NCBI GenBank assembly: GCA_015063785.1
Contig: SVTM01000021.1
Coordinates: forward strand, 1-49,277
Reading direction: 5' to 3'
From: Oscillospiraceae bacterium
GTDB taxonomy: Bacteria > Bacillota > Clostridia > Oscillospirales > CAG-382
Length of the DNA stretch: 49,277 bases
This document shows positions 37,977 to 45,956 of the stretch, piece after piece. Made by a program: the position numbers and the translations under genes. The notes below the pieces were generated by a model that saw only the letters and a list, made by a program, of their open reading frames with translations, was not told the DNA's origin and ran no database searches. The stretch's first letter is position 1. Each line of letters begins with the position of its first letter.

Positions 37977-39425
37977 ATGATAAAGTACAACAGAAAACAA
38001 CTTGAAAGCAAAATATACGGCTGCTGGCTTGGAAAGAACATCGGTGGCACCATGGGAACTCCCTACGAGGGCAAAAGGGCCATGCTTGACATCAATGGTT
38101 TTGTAACAAAGCCCGGCGAAGTGCTTCCCAACGACGACCTCGATCTGCAGCTCATCTGGCTCATGGCAGCCGAAATTGAGGGGCTCACAAAGCTTAACGC
38201 CAATATTCTTGCAGAGTACTGGACCAGCTTTATCCCAGCCAACTGGAACGAATACGGCGTTGGTAAAAATAACCTCAAAGCAGGCTTTATGCCTCCTCTT
38301 TCGGGCGAATACGAAAACGAAATGTGGAAGGATTCCAACGGAGCGTGGATCAGATCCGAGATCTGGGCGTGCATGGCTCCCGGTTTCCCGAACATTGCGG
38401 CAAAATATGCCTTTGCCGATGCCTGCATCGACCACGGCATGGCAGAGGGTACCTATGCCGAAATATTTACGGCTTGCCTCGAAAGTTACGCCTTCTTCGA
38501 ATCGGATATCCGCAAGCTTGTCGAACTTGCCCTTGCAAGAATCCCTGCAGATTGCGACGTTGCAAGATGCGTAAAGCTCGTTCTTGAAAATTATGATAAG
38601 GGTGTCGATTACCGCGAGGTAAGAGATATGCTTGTAAAAGATTTTAAAGACGAGGATTGGTTCCAGGCTCCCGAAAACGTTGCATATGTAGTCATCGGAC
38701 TCATGTACGGCGAAGGCGATTTCAAAAAGACTATGATCTACGCCATAAATTGCGGCGACGATACCGACTGCACAGGTGCCACCGTGGGCGCAATACTTGG
38801 CATTGTCTATGGCAGAGAAGGCATTCCTTCCGACTGGGCAGAGTACCTTGGCGACAATATCGTCACTGTCGCGATCGACAGAACTAACATTGCTCACCAT
38901 ATGCCCAAGACCTGCACTGAGCTTACACAGCGTGTTATGGCAATGATTCCCTTTATGTTCAAGGCTCACGGCATTGATATGGAATATACAGACGGCGAAA
39001 CAGATATTTCCGACGAAAAAGCACAGAATACTCTTGTCGGTATCGAAAAGAAGCTTTTTGACAGACTTCCTTATTCATACGACGGCCCCGATAATATGTG
39101 CGTCGGCTCTATTGTTGAATTTTTTGAAAAGCCCACCATTTCAGAAGGTGAAAGCATAAAGGTGCGAATCAGATTCTTTAACAAAGTCTACGATCAGCGC
39201 CATCTTAACATAAAGGTTATTCTCCCCGAAAGCTGGAGCTGCTCGCCCTACAAGCGCGACGTTTATCTCAATCAGCAGGTATATCATTCGCCTGCAGAAG
39301 GCTACGCGTGGGAGGTCACTCTCACCGCGGGCGAAAGGGTAGAGCCCATGAACAGAGCGATCGTTCAGGTCACTGTTCCCGGAAGACCCACAACTCTTCT
39401 CATTCCCATCACCATCGCAGGTTAA
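37977..39425 (+). CDS. ADP-ribosylglycohydrolase-fold protein with C-terminal beta-domain
   Basis: 482 residues from the ATG at 37977 after AAAGGGGACAG. The all-helical ARH fold shows both metal motifs: NDDLDLQLIW (D53, D54, D56) and CGDDTDCTGATVGAILG (D261, D262, D264). Canonical bacterial enzymes of the DraG/ARH family have about 300 residues. Here a further ~100 residues (about 385-482; YDQRHLNIKVILPESW to the end) look like a beta-sandwich. No signal peptide. The setting among sugar genes and AraC regulators suggests it cleaves an N- or O-glycosidic bond in a small glycoside or nucleoside rather than protein ADP-ribose; this is inference. Confidence 0.85.
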   Translation: MIKYNRKQLESKIYGCWLGKNIGGTMGTPYEGKRAMLDINGFVTKPGEVLPNDDLDLQLIWLMAAEIEGLTKLNANILAEYWTSFIPANWNEYGVGKNNLKAGFMPPLSGEYENEMWKDSNGAWIRSEIWACMAPGFPNIAAKYAFADACIDHGMAEGTYAEIFTACLESYAFFESDIRKLVELALARIPADCDVARCVKLVLENYDKGVDYREVRDMLVKDFKDEDWFQAPENVAYVVIGLMYGEGDFKKTMIYAINCGDDTDCTGATVGAILGIVYGREGIPSDWAEYLGDNIVTVAIDRTNIAHHMPKTCTELTQRVMAMIPFMFKAHGIDMEYTDGETDISDEKAQNTLVGIEKKLFDRLPYSYDGPDNMCVGSIVEFFEKPTISEGESIKVRIRFFNKVYDQRHLNIKVILPESWSCSPYKRDVYLNQQVYHSPAEGYAWEVTLTAGERVEPMNRAIVQVTVPGRPTTLLIPITIAG

Positions 39426-39432
39426 TAAGCAT

Positions 39433-39466
39433 AAAACCCAACAGCTTGCTCTGTTGGGTTTTCTTT
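39433..39466. terminator. Bidirectional terminator between the ARH-like gene and the PocR-AraC gene
   Basis: AAAACCCAACAG and CTGTTGGGTTTT form a 12-base stem with a six-base loop, followed by T-rich sequence. It lies between two convergent genes. Confidence 0.85.
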
Positions 39467-40297
39467 TCATTCTTTTCTTATCTCTCGCGGAGATTTTCCG
39501 TAGGTTTCTTTGAATACTCGGCTGAAATAGGTGTAATCCTCAAACCCCACCTCCTGCGCCACTTCCCACACAGGCTTTTTGGTGTTTTTAAGCAATTTTT
39601 TCGCTTTGTGCATTCTTCGCTTTCTTATATATTCCGAAACGCCGATGCCCGTTTCCTTGCGAAAAATCTCATAAAGCTTTGTCCGACTGATGCCAAGGTG
39701 TGAGTATATGTCGTATATCTCAAGGGGGACGGATAAATGCTCTTCGATGTATTCTTTTGCATCCACGAATATTCTGTCGTTTTCGGGGGTTATCAGTTCT
39801 TTCAGCATAATATAGCTCATGCATGCCTCAAGAATTTTTGCGGCGGCAAGCATTTTTTCGTTGTCGGTATATTTTATCTCGCTTATGCTTTCTTCAACGT
39901 CGCCTCTGTCAATGCCGTAATCTGCGCAGTATTTTATCAGCTCTTTTGCCAGCGCGTTTTTGTCGGGATTGTCGGTCATCTGCCCGAACATCAGATACCC
40001 CACGACTCTATCGTTTTCTTTAAGAGCCAAGGACGCTTCTGCAAGTCCTGCGTGGCATTTGTAAAGAAACGGTCCGTCCGTTTCGCGGCAGATCTTAAAA
40101 GCCTTTCGGTCGCTTATGGCGCATTTTCTTGAGGTGGCAGGGTATTTTCGCATGGCTTCGCAAAATGCGCATTCATTTTTAGGGTATGATATGATCTTGT
40201 TGCAGTCGTCGTCAAAGAGAATAAAGCGTATCCCCGTCAGCTCGTATATTGATCGCATGATGCTCTGCAGTTCTTGGGTATTGTATTTTATATTCAA
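39467..40297 (-). CDS. PocR-domain AraC-family regulator of the isomerase-kinase-aldolase operon
   Basis: 276 residues starting at a TTG (40297-40295). The N-terminal ~165 residues form a PocR-like sensory domain with conserved cysteines (ECAFCEAM, SRKCAISDRKAFKIC, YKCHAGL) that may bind a metal or a small ligand. The C-terminal AraC domain has LEIYDIYSHLGISRTKLYEIFRKETGIGVSEYI and VWEVAQEVGFEDYTYFSRVFKETYGKSPREIRKE. PocR domains occur in regulators of propanediol and other sugar-derived metabolites. It is divergent from the sugar operon with a fully shared -10 element. Confidence 0.9.
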   Translation of the reverse strand: MNIKYNTQELQSIMRSIYELTGIRFILFDDDCNKIISYPKNECAFCEAMRKYPATSRKCAISDRKAFKICRETDGPFLYKCHAGLAEASLALKENDRVVGYLMFGQMTDNPDKNALAKELIKYCADYGIDRGDVEESISEIKYTDNEKMLAAAKILEACMSYIMLKELITPENDRIFVDAKEYIEEHLSVPLEIYDIYSHLGISRTKLYEIFRKETGIGVSEYIRKRRMHKAKKLLKNTKKPVWEVAQEVGFEDYTYFSRVFKETYGKSPREIRKE

Positions 40298-40332
40298 AAT
40301 TTATCCGTCCTGTCCGTACAAATTTACATATT

Positions 40333-40360
40333 TTGAAATGAATTTATCTTTTATTATAAT
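40333..40360 (+). promoter_or_regulatory. Promoter of the isomerase-kinase-DUF4432-aldolase operon
   Basis: TTGAAA (40333-40338), a 16-base spacer and TATAAT (40355-40360). The palindrome ATTATAAT (40353-40360) supplies the -10 for both strands. Confidence 0.75.
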
Positions 40361-40380
40361 CCCAAATATGATAAAATCAA
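40353..40380 (-). promoter_or_regulatory. Promoter of the PocR-AraC gene
   Basis: On the minus strand TTGATT (40380-40375), a 16-base spacer and TATAAT (40358-40353), facing the operon promoter. Confidence 0.7.
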
Positions 40381-40411
40381 GATGAAAATAAAAAATCGGA
40401 GGATTTTTATT

Positions 40412-41815
40412 ATGAAAAAGCAGACTTTCGCACTATTTTTCGGAAACCGCGGCTTTATGCCTGCCGAGCTTATCAAAGGCGCAAGAGTTGATATGGTAAA
40501 GGCAGTCACCGACGCAGGCTACGATTATATCATCATGGACGAGGAAGCCACCCGTTACGGCGCCGTCGAAACAAGAGACGAGGGCAGAGCCTATGCAAAG
40601 TGGCTGAAATCCCACGAGGGCGAATACGACGGAGTTATCCTTTGTATGCCCATTTTTATTGACGAAAACGGAGCTATTGCCGCCCTTCAGGACGCAGGAG
40701 TTCCGATCCTTATGCAGGCATATCCCGACGAGATCGGCAAGATGGATTTTAAGCATCGCCGCGACGCTTACTGCGGAAAGTTTTCGGTCACCGACGTTTT
40801 CTGTCAGTACAACGTTCCCTTTACGGTAATGCCTCCCCACGTGGTCGATCCTCTCACCCCCGAATTTGCAAAAAATCTTCATGATTTTGCCGCTATCTGC
40901 CGCGTTGTAAACGGCATGAAGCGTTTCACCATCGGTTGCATCGGCGCAAGAACAACTGCCTTCAAAACAGTTCGTTTTGACGAAATAACCATGCAGAGAC
41001 ACGGCATAAACGTCGAATCTTTTGACCTTTCCGAGCTTTTCGAATTTGTAAGAGCCAAAAAGGACGATGATGAAAAGGTTCTTGCAAAGAAGGCGGTTCT
41101 TGAAAACTACACAGACTTCACAAACGTTCCCGAGGACAAGAAGATCATGCTTTCGAAGATCAGCGTGGTCATCGACGAATATATCGAAACTTATCATCTC
41201 GATGCCATCGCCCTTCGCTGCTGGAACGAAATGGAAACCTATCTGCGCGTTTGCCCCTGTGTTCTTCTCAGCGAGCTCAACGACCGCGGAATAACCGCTT
41301 CCTGCGAGATAGATATGTGCTCCGCCATCACCATGCGCGCGCTTTCTCTTGCAACCGAGGCTCCTTCCGCATGCCTTGACTGGAACAACAACTACGGCAA
41401 AGATCCCGACAAGGTAATTCTCTTCCATTGTGGCTCTACAGCCCAAAAGCTTATGGCAGGCAAGGGACAGGTCACTTCCCACAAGATGTTTGACAAGGGC
41501 GATCCGGGCAGTGGCTGGGGAACAAACGAAGGCCGCATTGCTGCTTTCCCCATGACCTATTCCAACTGCAAGACCGAAGATGGCAAGATCACCATCTATT
41601 TCAGCGAAGGCGAATTTACAGATGACGACATTGAAAAGGAATTTTTCGGTTGCGGCGGCGTTGCAAAGATCGACGATCTCCAAAAAAAGCTCATAAAGCT
41701 TGCACGCGGAGGCTTTAAGCACCACACCACCGTATCTATGGGCCACGTAAAGAACATTCTCGAAGAAGCCTTCAAATACTATCTTGGTTATGATGTGGTG
41801 AGCATCGATGACTGA
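40412..41815 (+). CDS. L-fucose/L-arabinose isomerase-family sugar isomerase
   Basis: 467 residues from the ATG at 40412 after CGGAGG. The FucI/AraA fold is recognised from VVIDEYIETYHLDAIALRCWNEMETYL (metal-binding Glu), ASCEIDMCSAITM (Asp) and GGFKHHTTVSMGHV near the C-terminus (His), the three-residue manganese site of the family. It is shorter than classical FucI (about 590) and belongs to the uncharacterised FucI-like group. It should convert an aldose to a ketose for the kinase encoded next, whose ATG overlaps its stop region by 8 bases. The actual sugar is not predictable. Confidence 0.85.
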   Translation: MKKQTFALFFGNRGFMPAELIKGARVDMVKAVTDAGYDYIIMDEEATRYGAVETRDEGRAYAKWLKSHEGEYDGVILCMPIFIDENGAIAALQDAGVPILMQAYPDEIGKMDFKHRRDAYCGKFSVTDVFCQYNVPFTVMPPHVVDPLTPEFAKNLHDFAAICRVVNGMKRFTIGCIGARTTAFKTVRFDEITMQRHGINVESFDLSELFEFVRAKKDDDEKVLAKKAVLENYTDFTNVPEDKKIMLSKISVVIDEYIETYHLDAIALRCWNEMETYLRVCPCVLLSELNDRGITASCEIDMCSAITMRALSLATEAPSACLDWNNNYGKDPDKVILFHCGSTAQKLMAGKGQVTSHKMFDKGDPGSGWGTNEGRIAAFPMTYSNCKTEDGKITIYFSEGEFTDDDIEKEFFGCGGVAKIDDLQKKLIKLARGGFKHHTTVSMGHVKNILEEAFKYYLGYDVVSIDD

Positions 41816-43316
41816 CAGAAGATACGTTGCAGGTCTTGACGTCGGAACTACGGGCTGTAAGATCGCGGTTTTTGATGACCTCGGCGAAAACGTAAAGACC
41901 TATTATACCGAGTATGATGCCTCGCACACAGGCGGTCTGCACGAGATCAGCTTTTGCGACGTAAGGTGCGGCGTGATTTCGCTTCTTTCGGATGCTGCAA
42001 AGGATTATAAGATCGAAGCTCTCGGTGTCACAAGCTTTGGCGAGACCTTTGCCATGCTTGATGGAGATGACAACGTTCTCTGTCCCTCCATGCTTTACAC
42101 CGATCCCCGCGGCAAAGACCAGTGCCGCAGGCTTGAAAATGCCGTCGGAACAGAAAAGATGACACTTCTCACAGGTGTAAAACCCAACGAAATGTACAGC
42201 ATTTCAAAAATAATGTGGTTGAAGGAAGAAAGACCCGAAGTATATGCAAAGTGCGAAAAAATACTTCTCGGCGAGGATTTTATCGTCTATACCCTCTGCG
42301 GAAAAAGACAGATAGATCATTCTCTTGCGGCGCGCACAGGTGCTTTTGATATCAAAAACAAAGAATGGAGTCGCGAGATATTCAATGCCGCAGGCGTTGA
42401 TGTTTCGCTTATGTCGGATGTTGTCGAGGCAGGCACTGTTGCAGGCAAACTGACCGAAAATGTCAAAAATCAGATAAGCATAGATTATGATATAACCATC
42501 GTAAATGGCAGCCACGATCAGGTCACTGCCATGATCGGTGCAGGCGTTTTCGAAAAGGGTACCGCTATGGACGGCACCGGTACTGTCGAGTGTATTCCCG
42601 TCGTTTTCGACGAGATTCCGCAGGATCTTTCGGTTTACGAGGGTGGATATTCTGTCGTACCTTTTATAAACGGAAAATACGCATGTTACGCGCTTTCGTT
42701 TACAGGCGGCGCCACTCTTAAGTGGTTCCGCGACAATCTTGCCGCCGATGAATATGCAAAATGCTGCGAAGTGGGCGAAAATGTGTATGCTCATCTAGAT
42801 TCAAAAGTTCCGTCCGAACCAACTGACATTCTCATTCTTCCGCATTTTGCAGGGGCGGCAACTCCTTACATGGACACCTCGTCCAAAGCCGCTTTTGTGG
42901 GTATAACGCTTGAAACCACAAAGTACGATCTTTATAAAGCGCTTATGGAGGGCACCTCCTACGAAATACTTCTGAATTTCAACACTCTCAAAGGCTTTAT
43001 CGGAGAAGTGAAGGAAATCCGTGCCACTGGCGGCGGAGCTTCTTCGCCCGTATGGCTTCAGATAAAAGCCGATATTCTCAGCACAAAGATCTGCGCCATG
43101 TCCTGCAAAGAGGTCGGTGCCGCGGGCACTGCCGCTCTTGCAGGTGTCAGTTGCGGTATATACAAGGATCTTTCGTCTGCCATCTCGCTTCTTTCGCGCG
43201 TGTCAAAAGAATATTTGCCGAACGCGGAAAACGCAAGGATCTATGCGTTGCAGTATGAAAAATACAAGGATCTTTACCGCGCCGTAAGCTCTTTGGGAAA
43301 AGGAGAAACAAAATGA
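41808..43316 (+). CDS. FGGY-family carbohydrate kinase
   Basis: 502 residues. The ATPase domain opens YVAGLDVGTTGCKIAVFDDLG (phosphate 1 motif). GSHDQVTAMIGAGVF holds the catalytic aspartate. RATGGGASSPVWLQIKADIL is the adenosine-binding C-terminal signature. Relatives phosphorylate xylulose, fuculose, rhamnulose, ribulose or glycerol. Following an isomerase and preceding a class II aldolase, it most likely phosphorylates a ketose at C1. It overlaps the DUF4432 gene downstream by 4 bases. Confidence 0.92.
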   Translation: MTDRRYVAGLDVGTTGCKIAVFDDLGENVKTYYTEYDASHTGGLHEISFCDVRCGVISLLSDAAKDYKIEALGVTSFGETFAMLDGDDNVLCPSMLYTDPRGKDQCRRLENAVGTEKMTLLTGVKPNEMYSISKIMWLKEERPEVYAKCEKILLGEDFIVYTLCGKRQIDHSLAARTGAFDIKNKEWSREIFNAAGVDVSLMSDVVEAGTVAGKLTENVKNQISIDYDITIVNGSHDQVTAMIGAGVFEKGTAMDGTGTVECIPVVFDEIPQDLSVYEGGYSVVPFINGKYACYALSFTGGATLKWFRDNLAADEYAKCCEVGENVYAHLDSKVPSEPTDILILPHFAGAATPYMDTSSKAAFVGITLETTKYDLYKALMEGTSYEILLNFNTLKGFIGEVKEIRATGGGASSPVWLQIKADILSTKICAMSCKEVGAAGTAALAGVSCGIYKDLSSAISLLSRVSKEYLPNAENARIYALQYEKYKDLYRAVSSLGKGETK

Positions 43317-44311
43317 AAGAATACATAGGTCATCCTCTTCAGATCCGCGGAGCCGAATGTTTTTCGCTTTGCGGCGGAAAAGGGGACGGAATGAAATATC
43401 TGTCTGTCAGAAACGGTTTGGGACTCGAGCTTCTCGTCTCGCTTGACAGATGTGCCGACCTTGCAAGAGTAACCTTTAACGGAAAAAACATGGGATATTT
43501 TTCTCCCTGCGGTCACGTTGCTCCTGCCTATTATGACAAGGACGGAGCAGGATTTTTAAAGTCGTTTACGGCAGGATTTTTCACCACCTGCGGCCTGCGT
43601 GCCGTCGGTTCTCCCTGTGTCGATGAGGGCGAAGTTCTGCCCCTGCACGGAACGATTGGCAACACCCCTGTGGACTCTTATTCGGTTGACGAAAAGGATG
43701 ATGCCATAGTCATAAAAGCCATCATCCGCGATTGCGTTATCTTTGGCGCAAAGCTTGTTATGGAGCGCACTTACACCATATCTTACAAAGAAAACACTTT
43801 CACGGTTTCGGATAAGGTTACAAACGAAGCAGATACTGACAGCCCCTATATGATCCTCTATCATTGTAATATGGGCTATCCGCTTCTTTCCGAAAACAGC
43901 AAGGTTGTAATCCCCGACAGCGGTATCGCGGCAAGAAACGATCATGCACAAAAATATATTGACACGGCCCTTTACATGGAAAAGCCCACGGCACTTTATG
44001 AGGAGCGTTGTTATTACTACGACGTTTGCGAAAAAGACGGCAGATGCACCGTCGGCATCTTCAATCCCGATATTTCCGCAGGTGTTGTGATGAATTATAA
44101 CAAAAAAGTCCTTCCGTATTTCACCCAATGGAAAATGATGGGCAAGAAGGACTATGTTCTCGGTCTCGAACCGGGAAACTGCACTCCCGACGGCAGAGAC
44201 GTTCTGCGCAAGGACGGAAGACTTGCTTTTCTTTCGCCCGACGAGTCGGCGACCACCGAAATCACATTTACTTTTGCAGATAGCTTGTCTGCTTTTGAAG
44301 GAGAATTCTGA
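43313..44311 (+). CDS. DUF4432 aldose-epimerase-like protein
   Basis: 332 residues. A galactose-mutarotase-like beta-sandwich with LDRCADLARVTFNGKNMGYFSPCG near the N-terminus (family-typical substrate strands), FFTTCGLRAVGSPC, LPLHGTIGNTP, LYHCNMGYPLL and LGLEPGNCTPDGRD. DUF4432 proteins occur in sugar-degradation clusters and are thought to interconvert anomers of the substrate. It is third in the operon, and its TGA overlaps the aldolase ATG (TGATG). Confidence 0.88.
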   Translation: MKEYIGHPLQIRGAECFSLCGGKGDGMKYLSVRNGLGLELLVSLDRCADLARVTFNGKNMGYFSPCGHVAPAYYDKDGAGFLKSFTAGFFTTCGLRAVGSPCVDEGEVLPLHGTIGNTPVDSYSVDEKDDAIVIKAIIRDCVIFGAKLVMERTYTISYKENTFTVSDKVTNEADTDSPYMILYHCNMGYPLLSENSKVVIPDSGIAARNDHAQKYIDTALYMEKPTALYEERCYYYDVCEKDGRCTVGIFNPDISAGVVMNYNKKVLPYFTQWKMMGKKDYVLGLEPGNCTPDGRDVLRKDGRLAFLSPDESATTEITFTFADSLSAFEGEF

Positions 44312-45138
44312 TGCTTGTTAATTTGAAAGAAATACTCGAAATTGCCGAAAAGGAAAAAATCGCCATCGGCTCTTTCAACACTCCCAATCTCACATCTCTT
44401 CAGGCTGTCATTTCTGCCGCCGAAGAACTTAACCAGCCTGTTATCATCATGCACGCCCAGATACACGAAGAAATGGGCCTTTGCAAGATGGACGATATCG
44501 CGCCCATTATGGTCATGTTTGCAAAGAAAGCAAAGGTGCCCGTTTGTGTGCATCTCGATCATGGCACAGATACCGATTATGTTATTCGCGGACTTGAGCT
44601 TGGCTTTACCTCGGTTATGTACGACGGCTCCACCCTTGACACCGAAGAAAATATAAAGAACACGATTTTCACTGTAAAAAAAGCGTCTGCCCTTGGTGTA
44701 TCGGTCGAGGCGGAGATCGGATCGATGGGTGCACGTGAAGGCGGCGGAGCAGGGGATGCATCTATTTATACAGATCCCGATGCCGCAAAAATGTTTGTGG
44801 AAAAAACAGGCATTGATGCCCTTGCCTGCGCTTTCGGCACAGCCCACGGTTTCTATTCTTCCACCCCCAAGCTTGATTTCGAAAGACTTTCAAAGATCAA
44901 TTCGTTGATTGACGTTCCCATTGTCATGCACGGTGGCAGCGGTGTCAGCAACGAGGATTACAGAGAAGTTATCTCTCGCGGCGTGCGCAAGGTAAATTAC
45001 TATACCTATATGGCAAAGGCAGGTGCTGCGGCTCTTTCGGGCAAGGAATACAATCAGTTCCACGATATCCTCACAGATGCGCGCAACGCCATGTGCGAAA
45101 ACGTAAAAGCTGCAATATCCGTTTTCTCGCAGAAATAA
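44311..45138 (+). CDS. Class II fructose-bisphosphate aldolase-family enzyme (ketose-phosphate aldolase)
   Basis: 275 residues. A zinc-dependent TIM-barrel aldolase of the FbaA/KbaY/GatY family: IAIGSFNTPNLTSL at the start, the metal site VCVHLDHGTD, VEAEIGSMGAREGG, CAFGTAHGFY and VMHGGSGVSN for metal and phosphate binding. It splits a ketose 1-phosphate or 1,6-bisphosphate into dihydroxyacetone phosphate and an aldehyde. The presence of this family rather than the FucA/RhaD type makes the route non-canonical. It is the last gene of the operon, with a strong terminator after it. Confidence 0.92.
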   Translation: MLVNLKEILEIAEKEKIAIGSFNTPNLTSLQAVISAAEELNQPVIIMHAQIHEEMGLCKMDDIAPIMVMFAKKAKVPVCVHLDHGTDTDYVIRGLELGFTSVMYDGSTLDTEENIKNTIFTVKKASALGVSVEAEIGSMGAREGGGAGDASIYTDPDAAKMFVEKTGIDALACAFGTAHGFYSSTPKLDFERLSKINSLIDVPIVMHGGSGVSNEDYREVISRGVRKVNYYTYMAKAGAAALSGKEYNQFHDILTDARNAMCENVKAAISVFSQK

Positions 45139-45151
45139 GATCAATAAAAGC

Positions 45152-45186
45152 AAAAATCGGAACCGATCACGGTTCCGATTTTTTTG
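45152..45186 (+). terminator. Terminator of the sugar operon
   Basis: AAAATCGGAACC and GGTTCCGATTTT form a 12-base stem with a six-base loop and end in a run of seven T. Confidence 0.9.
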
Positions 45187-45198
45187 TTTGTGGTATGA

Positions 45199-45861
45199 TC
45201 AATAGTTTTCAGCGTGAACTTCAAAATAGCTCTGGGGATGATCGCAGGTGGGGCAAACTTCGGGAGCCTTTGTTCCCACGATGATGTGTCCGCAGTTGCG
45301 GCATTCCCAAACCTTGACTTCGCTCTTTTCAAATACCTGAGCCATCTCAACGTTTTTCAGAAGCGCACGATATCTTTCTTCGTGGTGCTTTTCGATGGCG
45401 GCAACAAGACGGAATTTTCTTGCAAGCTCGGGGAAACCTTCTTCATCAGCCGTCTTTGCAAAACCTGCGTACATGTCGGTCCATTCATAGTTTTCGCCCT
45501 CTGCGGCATGCGCAAGGTTTTCGGCGGTATCTCCGATGCCGTTCAGTTCTTTAAACCAAAGCTTTGCGTGTTCCTTTTCGTTGTCGGCGGTTTTAAGGAA
45601 GAGAGCGGCGATCTGCTCAAATCCCTCTTTCTTTGCTTTGGATGCAAAATATGTGTACTTGTTTCTTGCCATGGATTCGCCTGCAAAAGCGGCTTCAAGG
45701 TTCTTTTCTGTCTGTGTGCCTGCGTATTTGTTTGCGGAAACCGAGCTTTCGCCAAGAGGTTCAAGCTTGTCTCCCTTCACTTTGCATTTGGGGCATACGG
45801 GTTCAACTCCGTCAGCCACGTCAAAAACGAGGCCGCATACTGTGCACTTGTACTTTTTCAT
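45199..45861 (-). CDS. Rubrerythrin with rubredoxin-like domains at both ends
   Basis: 220 residues. The N-terminal rubredoxin-like knuckle has cysteines C6, C9, C23 and C26. The four-helix diiron domain (about residues 45-172) carries E62, E95 with H98 (NEKEH), and E157 with H160 (IEKHHEERY). The C-terminal rubredoxin domain has C187, C190, C203 and C206. Rubrerythrins reduce peroxide in anaerobes, using electrons passed through the rubredoxin iron. Two rubredoxin modules rather than one is less usual. It is a single-gene unit with a palindrome in its promoter region. Confidence 0.94.
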   Translation of the reverse strand: MKKYKCTVCGLVFDVADGVEPVCPKCKVKGDKLEPLGESSVSANKYAGTQTEKNLEAAFAGESMARNKYTYFASKAKKEGFEQIAALFLKTADNEKEHAKLWFKELNGIGDTAENLAHAAEGENYEWTDMYAGFAKTADEEGFPELARKFRLVAAIEKHHEERYRALLKNVEMAQVFEKSEVKVWECRNCGHIIVGTKAPEVCPTCDHPQSYFEVHAENY

Positions 45862-45913
45862 GGTCAGATCTCCTTTTGTTTGATATATGGGTATTTTTTC
45901 ACCCTGCGGTTTA

Positions 45914-45938
45914 ATTATACAGTTATTTTAGTACTAAA
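45914..45938 (-). promoter_or_regulatory. Rubrerythrin promoter region with a perfect palindrome
   Basis: On the minus strand a -10 TATAAT lies at 45919-45914 with no good -35. The perfect palindrome TTTAGTACTAAA (45927-45938) lies in the spacer up to the -35 position, so a repressor or activator bound there would decide expression. Confidence 0.5.
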
Positions 45939-45956
45939 TCTTTCGGATTTTGTGAA

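Noticed and set aside
40433..41746. 437-residue minus-strand open frame
   Set aside because: It is the antisense shadow of the sugar isomerase, which has a ribosome site, promoter and metal-binding residues.
40412..45138. Complete sulfoquinovose pathway
   Set aside because: An isomerase, kinase and class II aldolase could fit a sulfo-EMP-like route, but no sulfoquinovosidase, sulfolactaldehyde enzyme or sulfonate exporter is present.
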